From contig JBHGBM010000010.1 in the NCBI GenBank assembly GCA_041946965.1, forward strand, positions 1-64,000: a stretch of 64,000 bases of DNA, read 5' to 3'. Of the stretch, positions 8,889-16,679 are shown one piece after another. Numbering within the stretch: position 1 is the stretch's first letter; each line of letters starts with the position of its first letter. This DNA comes from JBHGBM01 sp041946965 (GTDB taxonomy: Bacteria > Acidobacteriota > Terriglobia > Bryobacterales > Bryobacteraceae). The notes under the pieces are model-generated. The model saw nothing but the letters and a program-made list of their open reading frames with translations. It ran no database searches and was not told the DNA's origin. A program made the translations under genes and the position numbers.

Positions 8889-9686
8889 TTGAGGATCTTA
8901 GCGCTTTTCGCCCTTTGCGTGAGTGTTTTTCCCGCCGCTGCGCAACAGAAGATACAGGCCCTGATCATCACCGGCCAGAACGGTCACGATTGGAGGGCCA
9001 CCACCCCGGTGCTCCGCAAGCTGCTGGAAGACACCGGCAAGTTCGAGGTGCGGGTCACCGAGGAGTTCCGCGGCGGCGGCCCGGAAACCCTGGCTCCCTA
9101 CGATGTGGTCATTATCAATTACTTCGAGCGCAAGAAGCCCGACCTGCGCTGGGGCGCGCGCGCCGACCAGGCCCTGCTCGACTTCGTGCGCAACGGCAAG
9201 GGCGCGGTCGTGTTCCACTTCTCCACGGCCGCCTTCGAGGGCTGGGAGGAATATGAGAAAATGAGCGGCGCCAATTGGCGCCCTAACAACGGCCACCACT
9301 CCGCGCGGCACGACTTCACCGTGGATATCAAGGACTTCGATCATCCCATCACGCGCGGCATGAAGGCCAGCTTCCCCCAGCCGAACGACGAGCTGTACGC
9401 CAACCTGAAGTGGCAGCCGCAGGGCACTTACCACGTGCTGGCAACCGCCTGGGACGACCACGCGCTGTACAAGGGCAAGGCGAGACAGCCCATCCCCGGC
9501 GCGGGACTGCACCAGCCGATGTTGTGGACGGTGCAGTACGGCAAAGGGCGCGTCTTCACCGACGCGCTGGGACACGATCCCGACGCCATGCGCGCCCCCG
9601 GGTTTGTCGCCACGTACGTGCGCGGCACGGAGTGGGCGGCCACGGGCAACGTGACCATCCCGCTGCCCGCGGAAGTGGCGAAGTAG
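8889..9686 (+). CDS. Secreted ThuA-domain protein
   Basis: The product is 265 residues, starting at TTG 8889. AGGAGG at 8877-8882 with a six-base spacer supports the unusual start codon, and the resulting N-terminus is a clean signal peptide (MRILALFALCVSVFPAAAQ). The body matches the ThuA fold (PF06283, class I glutamine-amidotransferase-like): LIITGQNGHDW, DVVIINYFE, GKGAVVFHFS, FDHPITRGM and YGKGRVFTDALGHD. ThuA-like proteins are frequent in sugar-utilisation loci of Acidobacteriota and Planctomycetota, but the biochemical reaction is not established. It meets the convergent fucosidase gene end to end with no gap. Confidence 0.92.
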   Translation: MRILALFALCVSVFPAAAQQKIQALIITGQNGHDWRATTPVLRKLLEDTGKFEVRVTEEFRGGGPETLAPYDVVIINYFERKKPDLRWGARADQALLDFVRNGKGAVVFHFSTAAFEGWEEYEKMSGANWRPNNGHHSARHDFTVDIKDFDHPITRGMKASFPQPNDELYANLKWQPQGTYHVLATAWDDHALYKGKARQPIPGAGLHQPMLWTVQYGKGRVFTDALGHDPDAMRAPGFVATYVRGTEWAATGNVTIPLPAEVAK

Positions 9687-11405
9687 TTACCGCACCGGCG
9701 TCAGGACGAGCTTCTCCAGATTCATCGCCTCGGCGCCGGGCCGCATGTCCGCCTTCACCTGCACCGTCTGGCGGCCCGCCGCCAGCGCGATCTCGCCCAC
9801 CGGGTGCGATTTGAAGACCCAGTTGCCGCCGGTGCCCGCCACTTTGCCTTGCACCTGCGCGGTTCCCGATTGCACGGTGAACGCCGCGCCTCCGCCGCGG
9901 TTCTCCGCGGCGTAGCTGATGCTCACCTGGTAACGCCCGGCGCGGGGAACATCCACGATCCACGTGGGTACGTCCTCCCTGCGGGTCCAGTTCGTGAGGA
10001 ACACGTGGCCGAGCGCGTTCTCGAACTTGGCGCGCTGTCCAAACGAGGACTGAATCTCCGCCGATTCCACGCCCAGCGCGAGGACGCCGGCGGCGTCCGG
10101 GCGCGTGGCGGCCGTTGTAGGCCGCGGGGGACCGTCGAGCGTCAACGCCACCACGCTGGCGGCTTCATCGGGCGCTTCCGAGGGCACGTTTACCACGCCT
10201 TCCGCGATGGTCAACTTGCGCGCCGGCTGCGCCAGCAGCCGCGCCGAAACCACTTTGTTCTCCATCGCGGGCAGCGGCAGCTTCCCGTTCGCCGGCCACT
10301 GGAACACGTGCAGGTAGACGGTGTTGCCCTTGGCCGTCGCGCGGCCGAAGAACGGCAAAGTGCTGAACGGGCTGGCGGTGGTGCCGTAAATCGACTCGCT
10401 GTTCACCTTCATCCAGCGGCCCATGGCGTTCAGGCGCGTGACGAATTCGTCCTGGATGGTCCCATCCGGCCTGGGGCCGACGTTCAGCAGCAGGTTGCCG
10501 CCCTTGCTCACCACTTCCACCAGCATGCGGACCAGATCGCGCTCGGTCTTGAACTGGGTCTCGTACTTGTTGTAACCCCAGCTATCGTTGTTGATGGTGA
10601 CGCAGGCCTCCCATAGTATGGGCTTGCCCGAAGGGTCGCGCATCCCGGTGGCGGGAACGAACTGCTCCGGCGTGCCGAAATCGGCGCGGTTGCCCGGCGC
10701 ACGCTTGTAGAGGCGGTCGTTGATCAGCGCGTTGGGTTGAAGCTTGCGTATGAAGTCGTAAATCTCGTCGGCGCGATGCTCCTGGTCGGTGTGCTCCCAT
10801 TCGCCGTCGAACCAGATCATCGCCACGTCGCCGTAACCGGTGAGCAGCTCGCGAAGCTGTGCCTTCATGAAGTCGATGTAGCGGTTGAGATTGCCGCCTT
10901 CGTTGGGATTGGCGGCTTCCCAGGCGCGCTTGGGGGTGTAGTCGGGGTGGCGCCAGTCCATGATGGAGTGGTAGAAGCCCAGCCGCATGCCCTTGCGTTT
11001 GCAGGCGTCCGCCAGCATCTTGAGCGGGTCGCCCTTGTAAGGCGTCAACTCCATATCGTAATCGCTCACCTTGCTGCGGAAGATGGCGAAGCCATCGTGG
11101 TGCTTGGAGGTGATCACCATGTACCGGGCGCCGGCGTTCTTCGCCAGGTCTACCCAGGCGTCCGCGTTGTAGTTCACCGGGTTGAACCTGCGGACGTAGG
11201 TGTCGTACTCGGCTTGCGGAATCTGGAAGCGGTGGCGCGCCCATTCGTGACGTCCGATCACGGAGTAGGCGCCCCAATGGATGAACATGCCGAACTTGGC
11301 ATCCTGAAACCACCGGGTCCGCTCGGCTTCGGGCAGCGGCTGCTGGGAAGGTTGCGCGGCGCCCAGCGCGCTCAGCAACATGACGAAGGTCGCGATTCTG
11401 GCCAT
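9687..11405 (-). CDS. GH29 alpha-L-fucosidase with C-terminal carbohydrate-binding-like domain
   Basis: The product is about 572 residues from ATG 11405, where a signal peptide (MARIATFVMLLSALGAAQ) begins. The frame stays open far upstream, but that part is antisense to two other genes. The GH29 core runs from WFQDAKFGMFIHWGAYS through VITSKHHDGFAIF to GDVAMIWFDGEWE, whose aspartate is the expected nucleophile. A beta-sandwich follows, then a last domain of about 130 residues (RYQVSISYAAENRGGGAAF) resembling CBM/NPCBM-type modules. It should release terminal alpha-L-fucose from glycans in the periplasm or outside. Fucose often accompanies sulfated glycans, which suits the sulfatases elsewhere in the window. 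Confidence 0.93.
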   Translation of the reverse strand: MARIATFVMLLSALGAAQPSQQPLPEAERTRWFQDAKFGMFIHWGAYSVIGRHEWARHRFQIPQAEYDTYVRRFNPVNYNADAWVDLAKNAGARYMVITSKHHDGFAIFRSKVSDYDMELTPYKGDPLKMLADACKRKGMRLGFYHSIMDWRHPDYTPKRAWEAANPNEGGNLNRYIDFMKAQLRELLTGYGDVAMIWFDGEWEHTDQEHRADEIYDFIRKLQPNALINDRLYKRAPGNRADFGTPEQFVPATGMRDPSGKPILWEACVTINNDSWGYNKYETQFKTERDLVRMLVEVVSKGGNLLLNVGPRPDGTIQDEFVTRLNAMGRWMKVNSESIYGTTASPFSTLPFFGRATAKGNTVYLHVFQWPANGKLPLPAMENKVVSARLLAQPARKLTIAEGVVNVPSEAPDEAASVVALTLDGPPRPTTAATRPDAAGVLALGVESAEIQSSFGQRAKFENALGHVFLTNWTRREDVPTWIVDVPRAGRYQVSISYAAENRGGGAAFTVQSGTAQVQGKVAGTGGNWVFKSHPVGEIALAAGRQTVQVKADMRPGAEAMNLEKLVLTPVR

Positions 11406-11438
11406 ATACGTCTCGACCTCATAGGATAGGATGATTGC

Positions 11439-12215
11439 ATGCAGCTTGCACTGGCGCTCCTGGCCCTGGCAGCGGGGCAGTTCACAGTGGATCTTCGCAG
11501 CCGCGTGGAACCGTTCAAGGGAACCGGCGAATGGCGCGAGGTGACCGTGACGCGCGGTTTCTCGCCCGGCGAAAGCGCGATCCTGATCTGCGACATGTGG
11601 GACCGCCACTGGTGCGGCGGCGCGACCGCCCGTGTGAACGTGCTCGCGGAGCGCATGAATCCGCTGATCGAGAAGGCGCGCGCGGCGGGCGTCCTGATTA
11701 TTCATGCGCCGAGCGACACCATGGCGTTCTACCGGGGCGCGCCCCAGCGGCAACTTATGCTGGCGCTCGAAAAGGTGGAGCCGCCCGCCCCGCTCGGCCT
11801 GATGGACCCGCCGCTCCCCATAGACGACAAGGACGGCGGCTGCGATACCGGCGAGAAGTCCTACAAGGCCTGGACGCGCCAGCACCCGGCCATCCGCATC
11901 GACGCGCGCGACGTGATCTCGGATAACGGGGCCGAGGTATACAGCCTGTTGCGCAAGCGCGGCATCGGCAACCTCTTTATCATGGGCGTGCACACCAACA
12001 TGTGCGTGCTCAATCGCAGCTTCGCCATCAAACGGATGACGAATTGGGGCGTTCGCTGCGTCCTGGTGCGCGACCTGACCGATGCCATGTACAACCCGGC
12101 CCGGGCGCCGTTCGTCTCGCACGAGCGAGGCACGGAGATGGTGATCGAGCACATCGAGAAATACTGGTGCCCCACGGCAACGGGTGCCGCCCTGCTGCGC
12201 GCCCTGGAGCGGTAG
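11439..12215 (+). CDS. Isochorismatase/nicotinamidase-like cysteine hydrolase
   Basis: The product is 258 residues. AGGA eight bases before ATG 11439 supports the start, and the first 14 residues are hydrophobic (MQLALALLALAAGQ), so export is likely. The cysteine-hydrolase fold is clear: the catalytic aspartate in AILICDMWD near residue 52, VLIIHAPSD, and the nucleophilic cysteine in HTNMCVLNR followed by RCVLVRDLTDAM. Cytoplasmic members hydrolyse isochorismate, nicotinamide or carbamoyl compounds; exported versions like this are common in Acidobacteriota and their substrate is unknown. The TAG at 12213-12215 directly abuts the ATG of the exchanger gene, so the two are probably cotranscribed and translationally coupled. 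Confidence 0.9.
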   Translation: MQLALALLALAAGQFTVDLRSRVEPFKGTGEWREVTVTRGFSPGESAILICDMWDRHWCGGATARVNVLAERMNPLIEKARAAGVLIIHAPSDTMAFYRGAPQRQLMLALEKVEPPAPLGLMDPPLPIDDKDGGCDTGEKSYKAWTRQHPAIRIDARDVISDNGAEVYSLLRKRGIGNLFIMGVHTNMCVLNRSFAIKRMTNWGVRCVLVRDLTDAMYNPARAPFVSHERGTEMVIEHIEKYWCPTATGAALLRALER

Positions 12216-13271
12216 ATGCTCAACTGGCTGCTGGTCTTCGCGCCGGTCGCGATCGTGCTGCACTACGCGGCGCCGGGGCAACCAGTGTTGATCTTCGCCT
12301 CCTCCGCGCTGGCGATCGTGCCGCTTGCCGGATGGCTGGGCAAGGCCACGGAGCATCTTGCCGCGCGCACCAGCGAAGGCATCGGCGGACTGCTCAACGC
12401 CACCTTCGGCAACGCCGCGGAGCTGATCATCTCGCTGGCGGCCCTTAAGGACGGGTTGCTGCCCATCGTCAAGGCCTCGCTCACGGGTTCCATCATCGGC
12501 AATCTTCTGCTGGTGACCGGGGCGGCGGTCCTGGGCGGGGGGTTGCGCTACAAGACGCAGCAGTTCAACGCCCAGGGAGCGCGCGTGCAGACCACCATGC
12601 TGACGCTCTCCGCCATCGCCTTCGTGGCGCCCGCGGCGTACCATCACCTGAGCCGCGCCATCGACCCCGGCCGCGAGCATACCTTGAGCGTGGAGATCGC
12701 CTCCATCATGCTCCTGACATACGCGCTCAGCCTGCTGTTCTCGCTGCACACGCACAAGCAGTTTTTTGCGGCGCCGGCGCCGCATTGCGAGGGAAGCACG
12801 CCCGCCTGGAGTGTGGCCCGCTCGCTCGCGGTGCTCGGGGGGAGCACGGCGATGGTGGGCTGGATCAGCGAAATCCTGGTGGGCTCGGTGGGAGCCGCCG
12901 CGTCCGCGCTGGGGATGTCCGACCTGTTTGTCGGCGTGGTGGTGGTCGCGATTATCGGAAACGCCGCGGAGCACAGCACGGCGGTCGCGGCGGCCATGGC
13001 GAACCGCATGGACCTGGCGCTCGGCATTGCGGTGGGAGCCAGCATCCAGGTTGCGCTGTTCGTTGCGCCCGTGCTGGTGCTGGCGAGCTACTGGATCGCG
13101 CCGCGTCCCATGGACCTGGCATTCACGCTGCTCGAGGTGTTTGCCATCGTGGTCGCGGTCACCATCACCAACCAGATCGCGAGCGACGGCGAATCGAACT
13201 GGCTGGAGGGCGTGCAACTGCTGGCGGTGTACCTGATCCTCGGCGTGGTCTTCTTCTTCATGCCGGTCTAA
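12216..13271 (+). CDS. Ca2+/H+ antiporter (CaCA superfamily, CAX type)
   Basis: The product is 351 residues, the usual CAX length, with about eleven hydrophobic segments. The two internally repeated ion-binding motifs are intact: GNAAELIISLAALKDG followed by SIIGNLL in the first half, and GNAAEHSTAVAAAMANR followed by GASIQVALF in the second, with the key glutamates in GNAAE. These proteins exchange cytoplasmic calcium for protons across the inner membrane. It starts at the base after the stop codon of the isochorismatase-like gene and has no Shine-Dalgarno of its own, so it relies on coupling. It converges on the beta-barrel gene with a 10-base gap. Confidence 0.94.
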   Translation: MLNWLLVFAPVAIVLHYAAPGQPVLIFASSALAIVPLAGWLGKATEHLAARTSEGIGGLLNATFGNAAELIISLAALKDGLLPIVKASLTGSIIGNLLLVTGAAVLGGGLRYKTQQFNAQGARVQTTMLTLSAIAFVAPAAYHHLSRAIDPGREHTLSVEIASIMLLTYALSLLFSLHTHKQFFAAPAPHCEGSTPAWSVARSLAVLGGSTAMVGWISEILVGSVGAAASALGMSDLFVGVVVVAIIGNAAEHSTAVAAAMANRMDLALGIAVGASIQVALFVAPVLVLASYWIAPRPMDLAFTLLEVFAIVVAVTITNQIASDGESNWLEGVQLLAVYLILGVVFFFMPV

Positions 13272-13281
13272 GGCAGGGCCG

Positions 13282-14382
13282 TTACCGGATGAGCGCGCCG
13301 AGATCGAAGCCCAGCCCGAAATGCACGATCGTGAGTTGGAACGGCACGCTGCGCGCCACCGCGCCTTCCAGCCACACCGCACGATGCAGACGGACGGTGA
13401 GCCACGCGTTCACGCCGTGATCGCGCATGTCCGCGGCCTCGACCGTGGCCACGGGCGTCTGCTGGAAAATGGGCTTCTTCCGGTTCGCTGAACGGCCTGG
13501 CATAGGTTGCGCCGTGGCGGTTTCCGCCACGCGGCTGTACACCTGTTGCGTTCCCCAGGGGCGGAGCGCGAAAGCGGCGGCGCCCGCTTCCACTCCCGGC
13601 GCCACGCGGAACCCCGCTCCGCCCGCGGCGTGGAACGCATTGCCGGTCTCCACGTACGGCCGCTGGTAGCCGGCATTGTTGAAGACCGAGTTCGCTACGC
13701 CCGCGTCGCCGAACAGGCGCGCGCGGCCGAACGCCGCACCCGCGCCTCCGGTGAGGTCGAACGTGGTCTTGCCCGCGCCGAGCCCTCTATCGCGGTCGCC
13801 GGTTGGAAAACCCACGGTCAGCGCGCCGCGAAAATCCGCCCGCTGCGCGCTGCCGAACACGGAGCCGGTGGCGTACACGTCGCCCAGCCCGCGCGATTTG
13901 AGAGGCGTTCCCGAAGCGGCGTACACCGGCGCCCCGATCACCGCCGAAGCGTTGGCCCATCGCCAGCCGGCTTCGGGAAAGAACGAAAAGATGGTCCCGC
14001 CCGAGTAACGGTCCACGCCCGTGCGGACCAGCAGAACCGGACGCGACCCGTCTCCGGCCCCCGCCGCGCTTGCTTCCAGTTCGCGGTTGACCGTCTGGAG
14101 CGCCGAGACGATCTGCGCGTCGCTCTCTCCGCGCTTGCGCAGTTCGGCGATGAACACCTGCGCCAGGCTCTTGCCGGTCTGGCGGCGCAACAACATGATG
14201 TGGTTGGGGTGTTCCTGAAGGCGCGCGGCAATCAGGTTGACCGCCGTGAGTTTCACATCCGGATCCGCCGCGGCGGCGTCCAGCGTGCGTTCCTCGGCGG
14301 CAAGGAGCGCACGCGTGTCCGCCGCGGCGGCGTAAAACTGCGGGAGACAAACGGCGAGGAGCAAAACCCGCAGCGCGTTCAT
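13282..14382 (-). CDS. Putative outer-membrane beta-barrel protein
   Basis: The product is 366 residues. A signal peptide (MNALRVLLLAVCLPQFYAAAA) is followed by a helical stretch of about 90 residues (AEERTLDAAAADPDVKLTAV...). The remainder alternates short polar/aromatic strands and Gly/Asn turns (GGTIFSFFPEAGWRW, GALTVGFPTGDRDR, ATGSVFGSAQRADF) and ends in FGLGFDLGALIR. This reads as an outer-membrane barrel; I do not recognise the family. Its ATG overlaps the stop of the FecR gene by four bases (ATGA), so it is the last gene of a three-gene unit reading from 15821. The partnership with FecR suggests an envelope function. Confidence 0.72.
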   Translation of the reverse strand: MNALRVLLLAVCLPQFYAAAADTRALLAAEERTLDAAAADPDVKLTAVNLIAARLQEHPNHIMLLRRQTGKSLAQVFIAELRKRGESDAQIVSALQTVNRELEASAAGAGDGSRPVLLVRTGVDRYSGGTIFSFFPEAGWRWANASAVIGAPVYAASGTPLKSRGLGDVYATGSVFGSAQRADFRGALTVGFPTGDRDRGLGAGKTTFDLTGGAGAAFGRARLFGDAGVANSVFNNAGYQRPYVETGNAFHAAGGAGFRVAPGVEAGAAAFALRPWGTQQVYSRVAETATAQPMPGRSANRKKPIFQQTPVATVEAADMRDHGVNAWLTVRLHRAVWLEGAVARSVPFQLTIVHFGLGFDLGALIR

Positions 14383-15116
14383 CGCACCGGGCCCCGGTGC
14401 ACACTTTGCGGAACGGCGTGCACAGGGCCGCGGCCCGGTGATACATCCGATGATTTCCTGTCAGCCTTCATGATTTCGTGCTCCTGGCGGCGTTGCGCGT
14501 TGCGCGCGGCCATCAGGTCCGCCTGCTCGGAGCGCCCACGGAACTTCTGCGCCATCATGGGACGCTGCCCGGGCCGCACCCAGGTGCGCTGGCCAGCGCG
14601 GAGCAGCACTTCGTCACCGGGCGTCTGAATGTTCGCCACGCTGACCGCGCCTTCGTCCACAGCCACCAGGGTAGTGTTGACTTCATCCACCAGCACGGTG
14701 AATTTCGTGCCGCGCACCGCGATGACGGCGGTGGGCGTGGTGAGCCGCTGCGGGTTGGGACGCCCGCTCAGCTTCTCGATCTGAACCTTTACGGAGCCGA
14801 ACAGCAGGTGCAACAGGTTCTCCACTCCACCGGGCCGTCCGGAAAAGATCACGTGCGAATCCGGAAAGACCCGCACCGTGCTGCCGTCCGGTGTTTGCAC
14901 CACGGCTTCGGAGCGGGAGTCCGTGATGAGCTCGTCGCCCGGCGCAACCGCCTCATGCAAACGCAACACGCGCGCTTGCTGCCCGGCACGCTTCATCGAC
15001 AGCGTACCGGACAGCGCGGTGACACGCGCTTCCTGGGCCTGCGCGAGCAGCGCGAACACAACCGCACTCATCGCGAACTTACCGCACGGCCGGACCATGC
15101 TTGTTCTCAACCTCAT
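14379..15116 (-). CDS. FecR-domain periplasmic protein
   Basis: The product is 245 residues. ATG 15116 or the in-frame ATG 15098 could be the start; neither has a strong ribosome binding site. A signal-like segment (FAMSAVVFALLAQAQ) is followed by a FecR domain (PF04773): VTALSGTLSMKR, LHEAVAPGDELITD, EAVVQTPDGSTVRV, then TTPTAVIAVRGTKFTVLVD and AVSVAN. Unlike classical FecR it has no cytoplasmic anti-sigma region and no adjacent sigma factor. It therefore belongs with the exported FecR proteins common in Acidobacteriota, which probably bind ligands or cell-wall material. It lies 15 bases after the upstream gene and overlaps the barrel gene by four. Confidence 0.88.
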   Translation of the reverse strand: MRLRTSMVRPCGKFAMSAVVFALLAQAQEARVTALSGTLSMKRAGQQARVLRLHEAVAPGDELITDSRSEAVVQTPDGSTVRVFPDSHVIFSGRPGGVENLLHLLFGSVKVQIEKLSGRPNPQRLTTPTAVIAVRGTKFTVLVDEVNTTLVAVDEGAVSVANIQTPGDEVLLRAGQRTWVRPGQRPMMAQKFRGRSEQADLMAARNAQRRQEHEIMKADRKSSDVSPGRGPVHAVPQSVHRGPVR

Positions 15117-15131
15117 GCTACCAGCGTTGCG

Positions 15132-15821
15132 TTAGAGTTGCACGGTTTTGACCACCGTGCCATCCGGCCTGAAAACATAAAGCTGGCGTCCGGCCTCGCC
15201 GTCGCCAATCACATAAATCGCCCCCGTCGCGCCCCCGGTATCGGTTGCAAGCACCGGACGCGAGAGCCGGTCCGCGGCGACCTCGGTAGTGCTAATGATC
15301 TTGAGCGTGGTCACGTCGGGCCCTACGATCAGCAGTTTCGATTTCTGTGCCACCGCCTTGTCATCGTCGTCCTGGCCCATCCGCCGTCCCGGTGCGAAAT
15401 CCATGCCGCGCTGCGAGAGGGTGATGTAAATGCGCACGGCGCCGGTGGTATCCTTGCCCACCACCGGAAGAGACGGCGCACCGCCCGTGATGGGAACGAA
15501 CCACTTCACCGAGCCATCCGGGTTGAAACCTGCCAGTTGCAGTTGCGGAGTGTTGGAACCCTGCGGCGTCACGCTGCGATAGACGTAGGCGATGCCATCG
15601 GCGCCCACCGACGGGCCGAAGAGCATTTCCGCCATGCCCTGGCCGGCCGAGCCGATACCGTAGTTTGTATCGTCCGCGCCTTGCTGGTTCTCGGATTGGT
15701 TCCCGTTTCCGTGCCCGCGGCCGTTGCCGTTGCCCATCATCTGGTCATCCATCTGCGCAAAGGCGAGAGAGCCTGCCGCCAGCGCTGCCGCCAGGAACAG
15801 CCCCAACCGTTTGAATGTCAT
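15132..15821 (-). CDS. Secreted propeller-like protein with Gly/Asn/His-rich N-terminus
   Basis: The product is 229 residues from ATG 15821, chosen because a signal peptide (MTFKRLGLFLAAALAAGSLAFAQ) starts there and GGAG lies ten bases upstream. The open frame extends 64 codons further without coding character. After cleavage comes a low-complexity stretch (MMGNGNGRGHGNGNQ). Three or four beta-propeller-like blades follow, each with a FNPDGSVKWF- or FRPDGTVVK-type turn, as in PQQ- or Kelch-like propellers; the protein is too short for a complete propeller. The function is unknown. It heads the unit with the FecR and beta-barrel genes. Confidence 0.75.
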   Translation of the reverse strand: MTFKRLGLFLAAALAAGSLAFAQMDDQMMGNGNGRGHGNGNQSENQQGADDTNYGIGSAGQGMAEMLFGPSVGADGIAYVYRSVTPQGSNTPQLQLAGFNPDGSVKWFVPITGGAPSLPVVGKDTTGAVRIYITLSQRGMDFAPGRRMGQDDDDKAVAQKSKLLIVGPDVTTLKIISTTEVAADRLSRPVLATDTGGATGAIYVIGDGEAGRQLYVFRPDGTVVKTVQL

Positions 15822-15916
15822 TTGATGCGTGCTCCTTTCACTGCGAAACACGCACGCGGCGTGCCAGCCGTAAGTGATTGAAAACCCGATGCGGGGCGGG
15901 GGTGAAGGCGGCGTTG

Positions 15917-15937
15917 CGGGCACACCGGGTGTGCCCG
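15917..15937. terminator. Hairpin downstream of the zinc-ribbon gene
   Basis: The arms CGGGCACACC and GGTGTGCCCG form a perfect 10-base inverted repeat around one central base, just past the stop codon (15944) of the minus-strand zinc-ribbon gene. It could end transcription of the pfkB-murJ-zinc-ribbon operon, but there is no T-tract on the minus strand, so a classical intrinsic terminator is not proven. Confidence 0.4.
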
Positions 15938-15943
15938 GAAGAC

Positions 15944-16675
15944 TCACACCGGCAGGTCCTGGACCTCGACCGGCGGAGTATAGAAGAGGATCCGGCCGCA
16001 GCTCTCGCAGCACATGATCTGGTCGCCTCTCTTCAGGTCCTGAAGGAACTGAAGCCGCAGCGTCATATTGCAGACCGCGCAGCGGCCCTCGGTGGCTTCG
16101 GCGACGCCGATGCCGCGGCGGTTCTTGCGGACGCGCTCATACCTGCGATAGACGTCCGGATTCAAGCGTGCGACGATCTGTTTGCGTTCGCCGTTCAGAT
16201 CGTCGAGGCTCTTCTTGTCGGCGGCGGTGCGCCGGCGGGCCTCGTCCTTCTCGCCCTCCACCTCGGCCTTTTCGGCCTTCAGCGCTTCCTCGGCGGCCTT
16301 CACGTTGCGCTCGAGCGGCTCGGATTCGCCCATCAGTTCGAGGATGCGGTCCTCGGCGCGCTTGATGTCCTTTTCGCAGAATTCGATCTCGTGCTGAAAC
16401 GCGCGGTACTGCTCGTTGGTTTTTGCGTCCAGCATCTGAGTGCGCAGCTTCGAGATCTTCTGTTCGGAAACCTGAATCTCGCCTTCCAGCCTCTTGCGGT
16501 CTTTCTGATTGGCCGCCAGCGCCGCGCGATCGGCCTCCAGCTTGCGCTGGTGCGCGGTGAGCCTCTTCTCGATTTCGGAGATATGTTTGGGGAGCGCGGA
16601 TACCTCGCGCGTTAACTCGGCGATGCGGTTGTCCACTTCCTGCAAGCGCACCGCCAACTTCAAGTCGGGAAGCAT
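15944..16675 (-). CDS. C4 zinc-ribbon coiled-coil protein (DUF164/CdsZ-like)
   Basis: The product is 243 residues from ATG 16675; a GTG at 16696 is an alternative but would overlap murJ. The first 180 residues are charged and heptad-like (a long coiled coil: LQEVDNRIAELTREV, KLEADRAALAANQKD). The C-terminus holds a four-cysteine zinc ribbon (CAVCNM and CCESCGR) with NRRGIGVAEATEG just before it, as in PF02591. The family is widespread and usually taken as a nucleic-acid- or protein-binding adaptor; the exact role is unknown. It starts four bases after the murJ stop and closes the operon. Confidence 0.9.
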   Translation of the reverse strand: MLPDLKLAVRLQEVDNRIAELTREVSALPKHISEIEKRLTAHQRKLEADRAALAANQKDRKRLEGEIQVSEQKISKLRTQMLDAKTNEQYRAFQHEIEFCEKDIKRAEDRILELMGESEPLERNVKAAEEALKAEKAEVEGEKDEARRRTAADKKSLDDLNGERKQIVARLNPDVYRRYERVRKNRRGIGVAEATEGRCAVCNMTLRLQFLQDLKRGDQIMCCESCGRILFYTPPVEVQDLPV

Positions 16676-16679
16676 TTCT

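Noticed and set aside
8224..9686. PAP2, ThuA and fucosidase as one pathway
   Set aside because: PAP2 is divergent and ThuA converges on the fucosidase, so the genes are not cotranscribed and no metabolic link is shown.
11406..13382. Upstream extension of the fucosidase frame to 1231 codons
   Set aside because: The extra part is antisense to the isochorismatase-like and exchanger genes, and a signal peptide begins at 11405.
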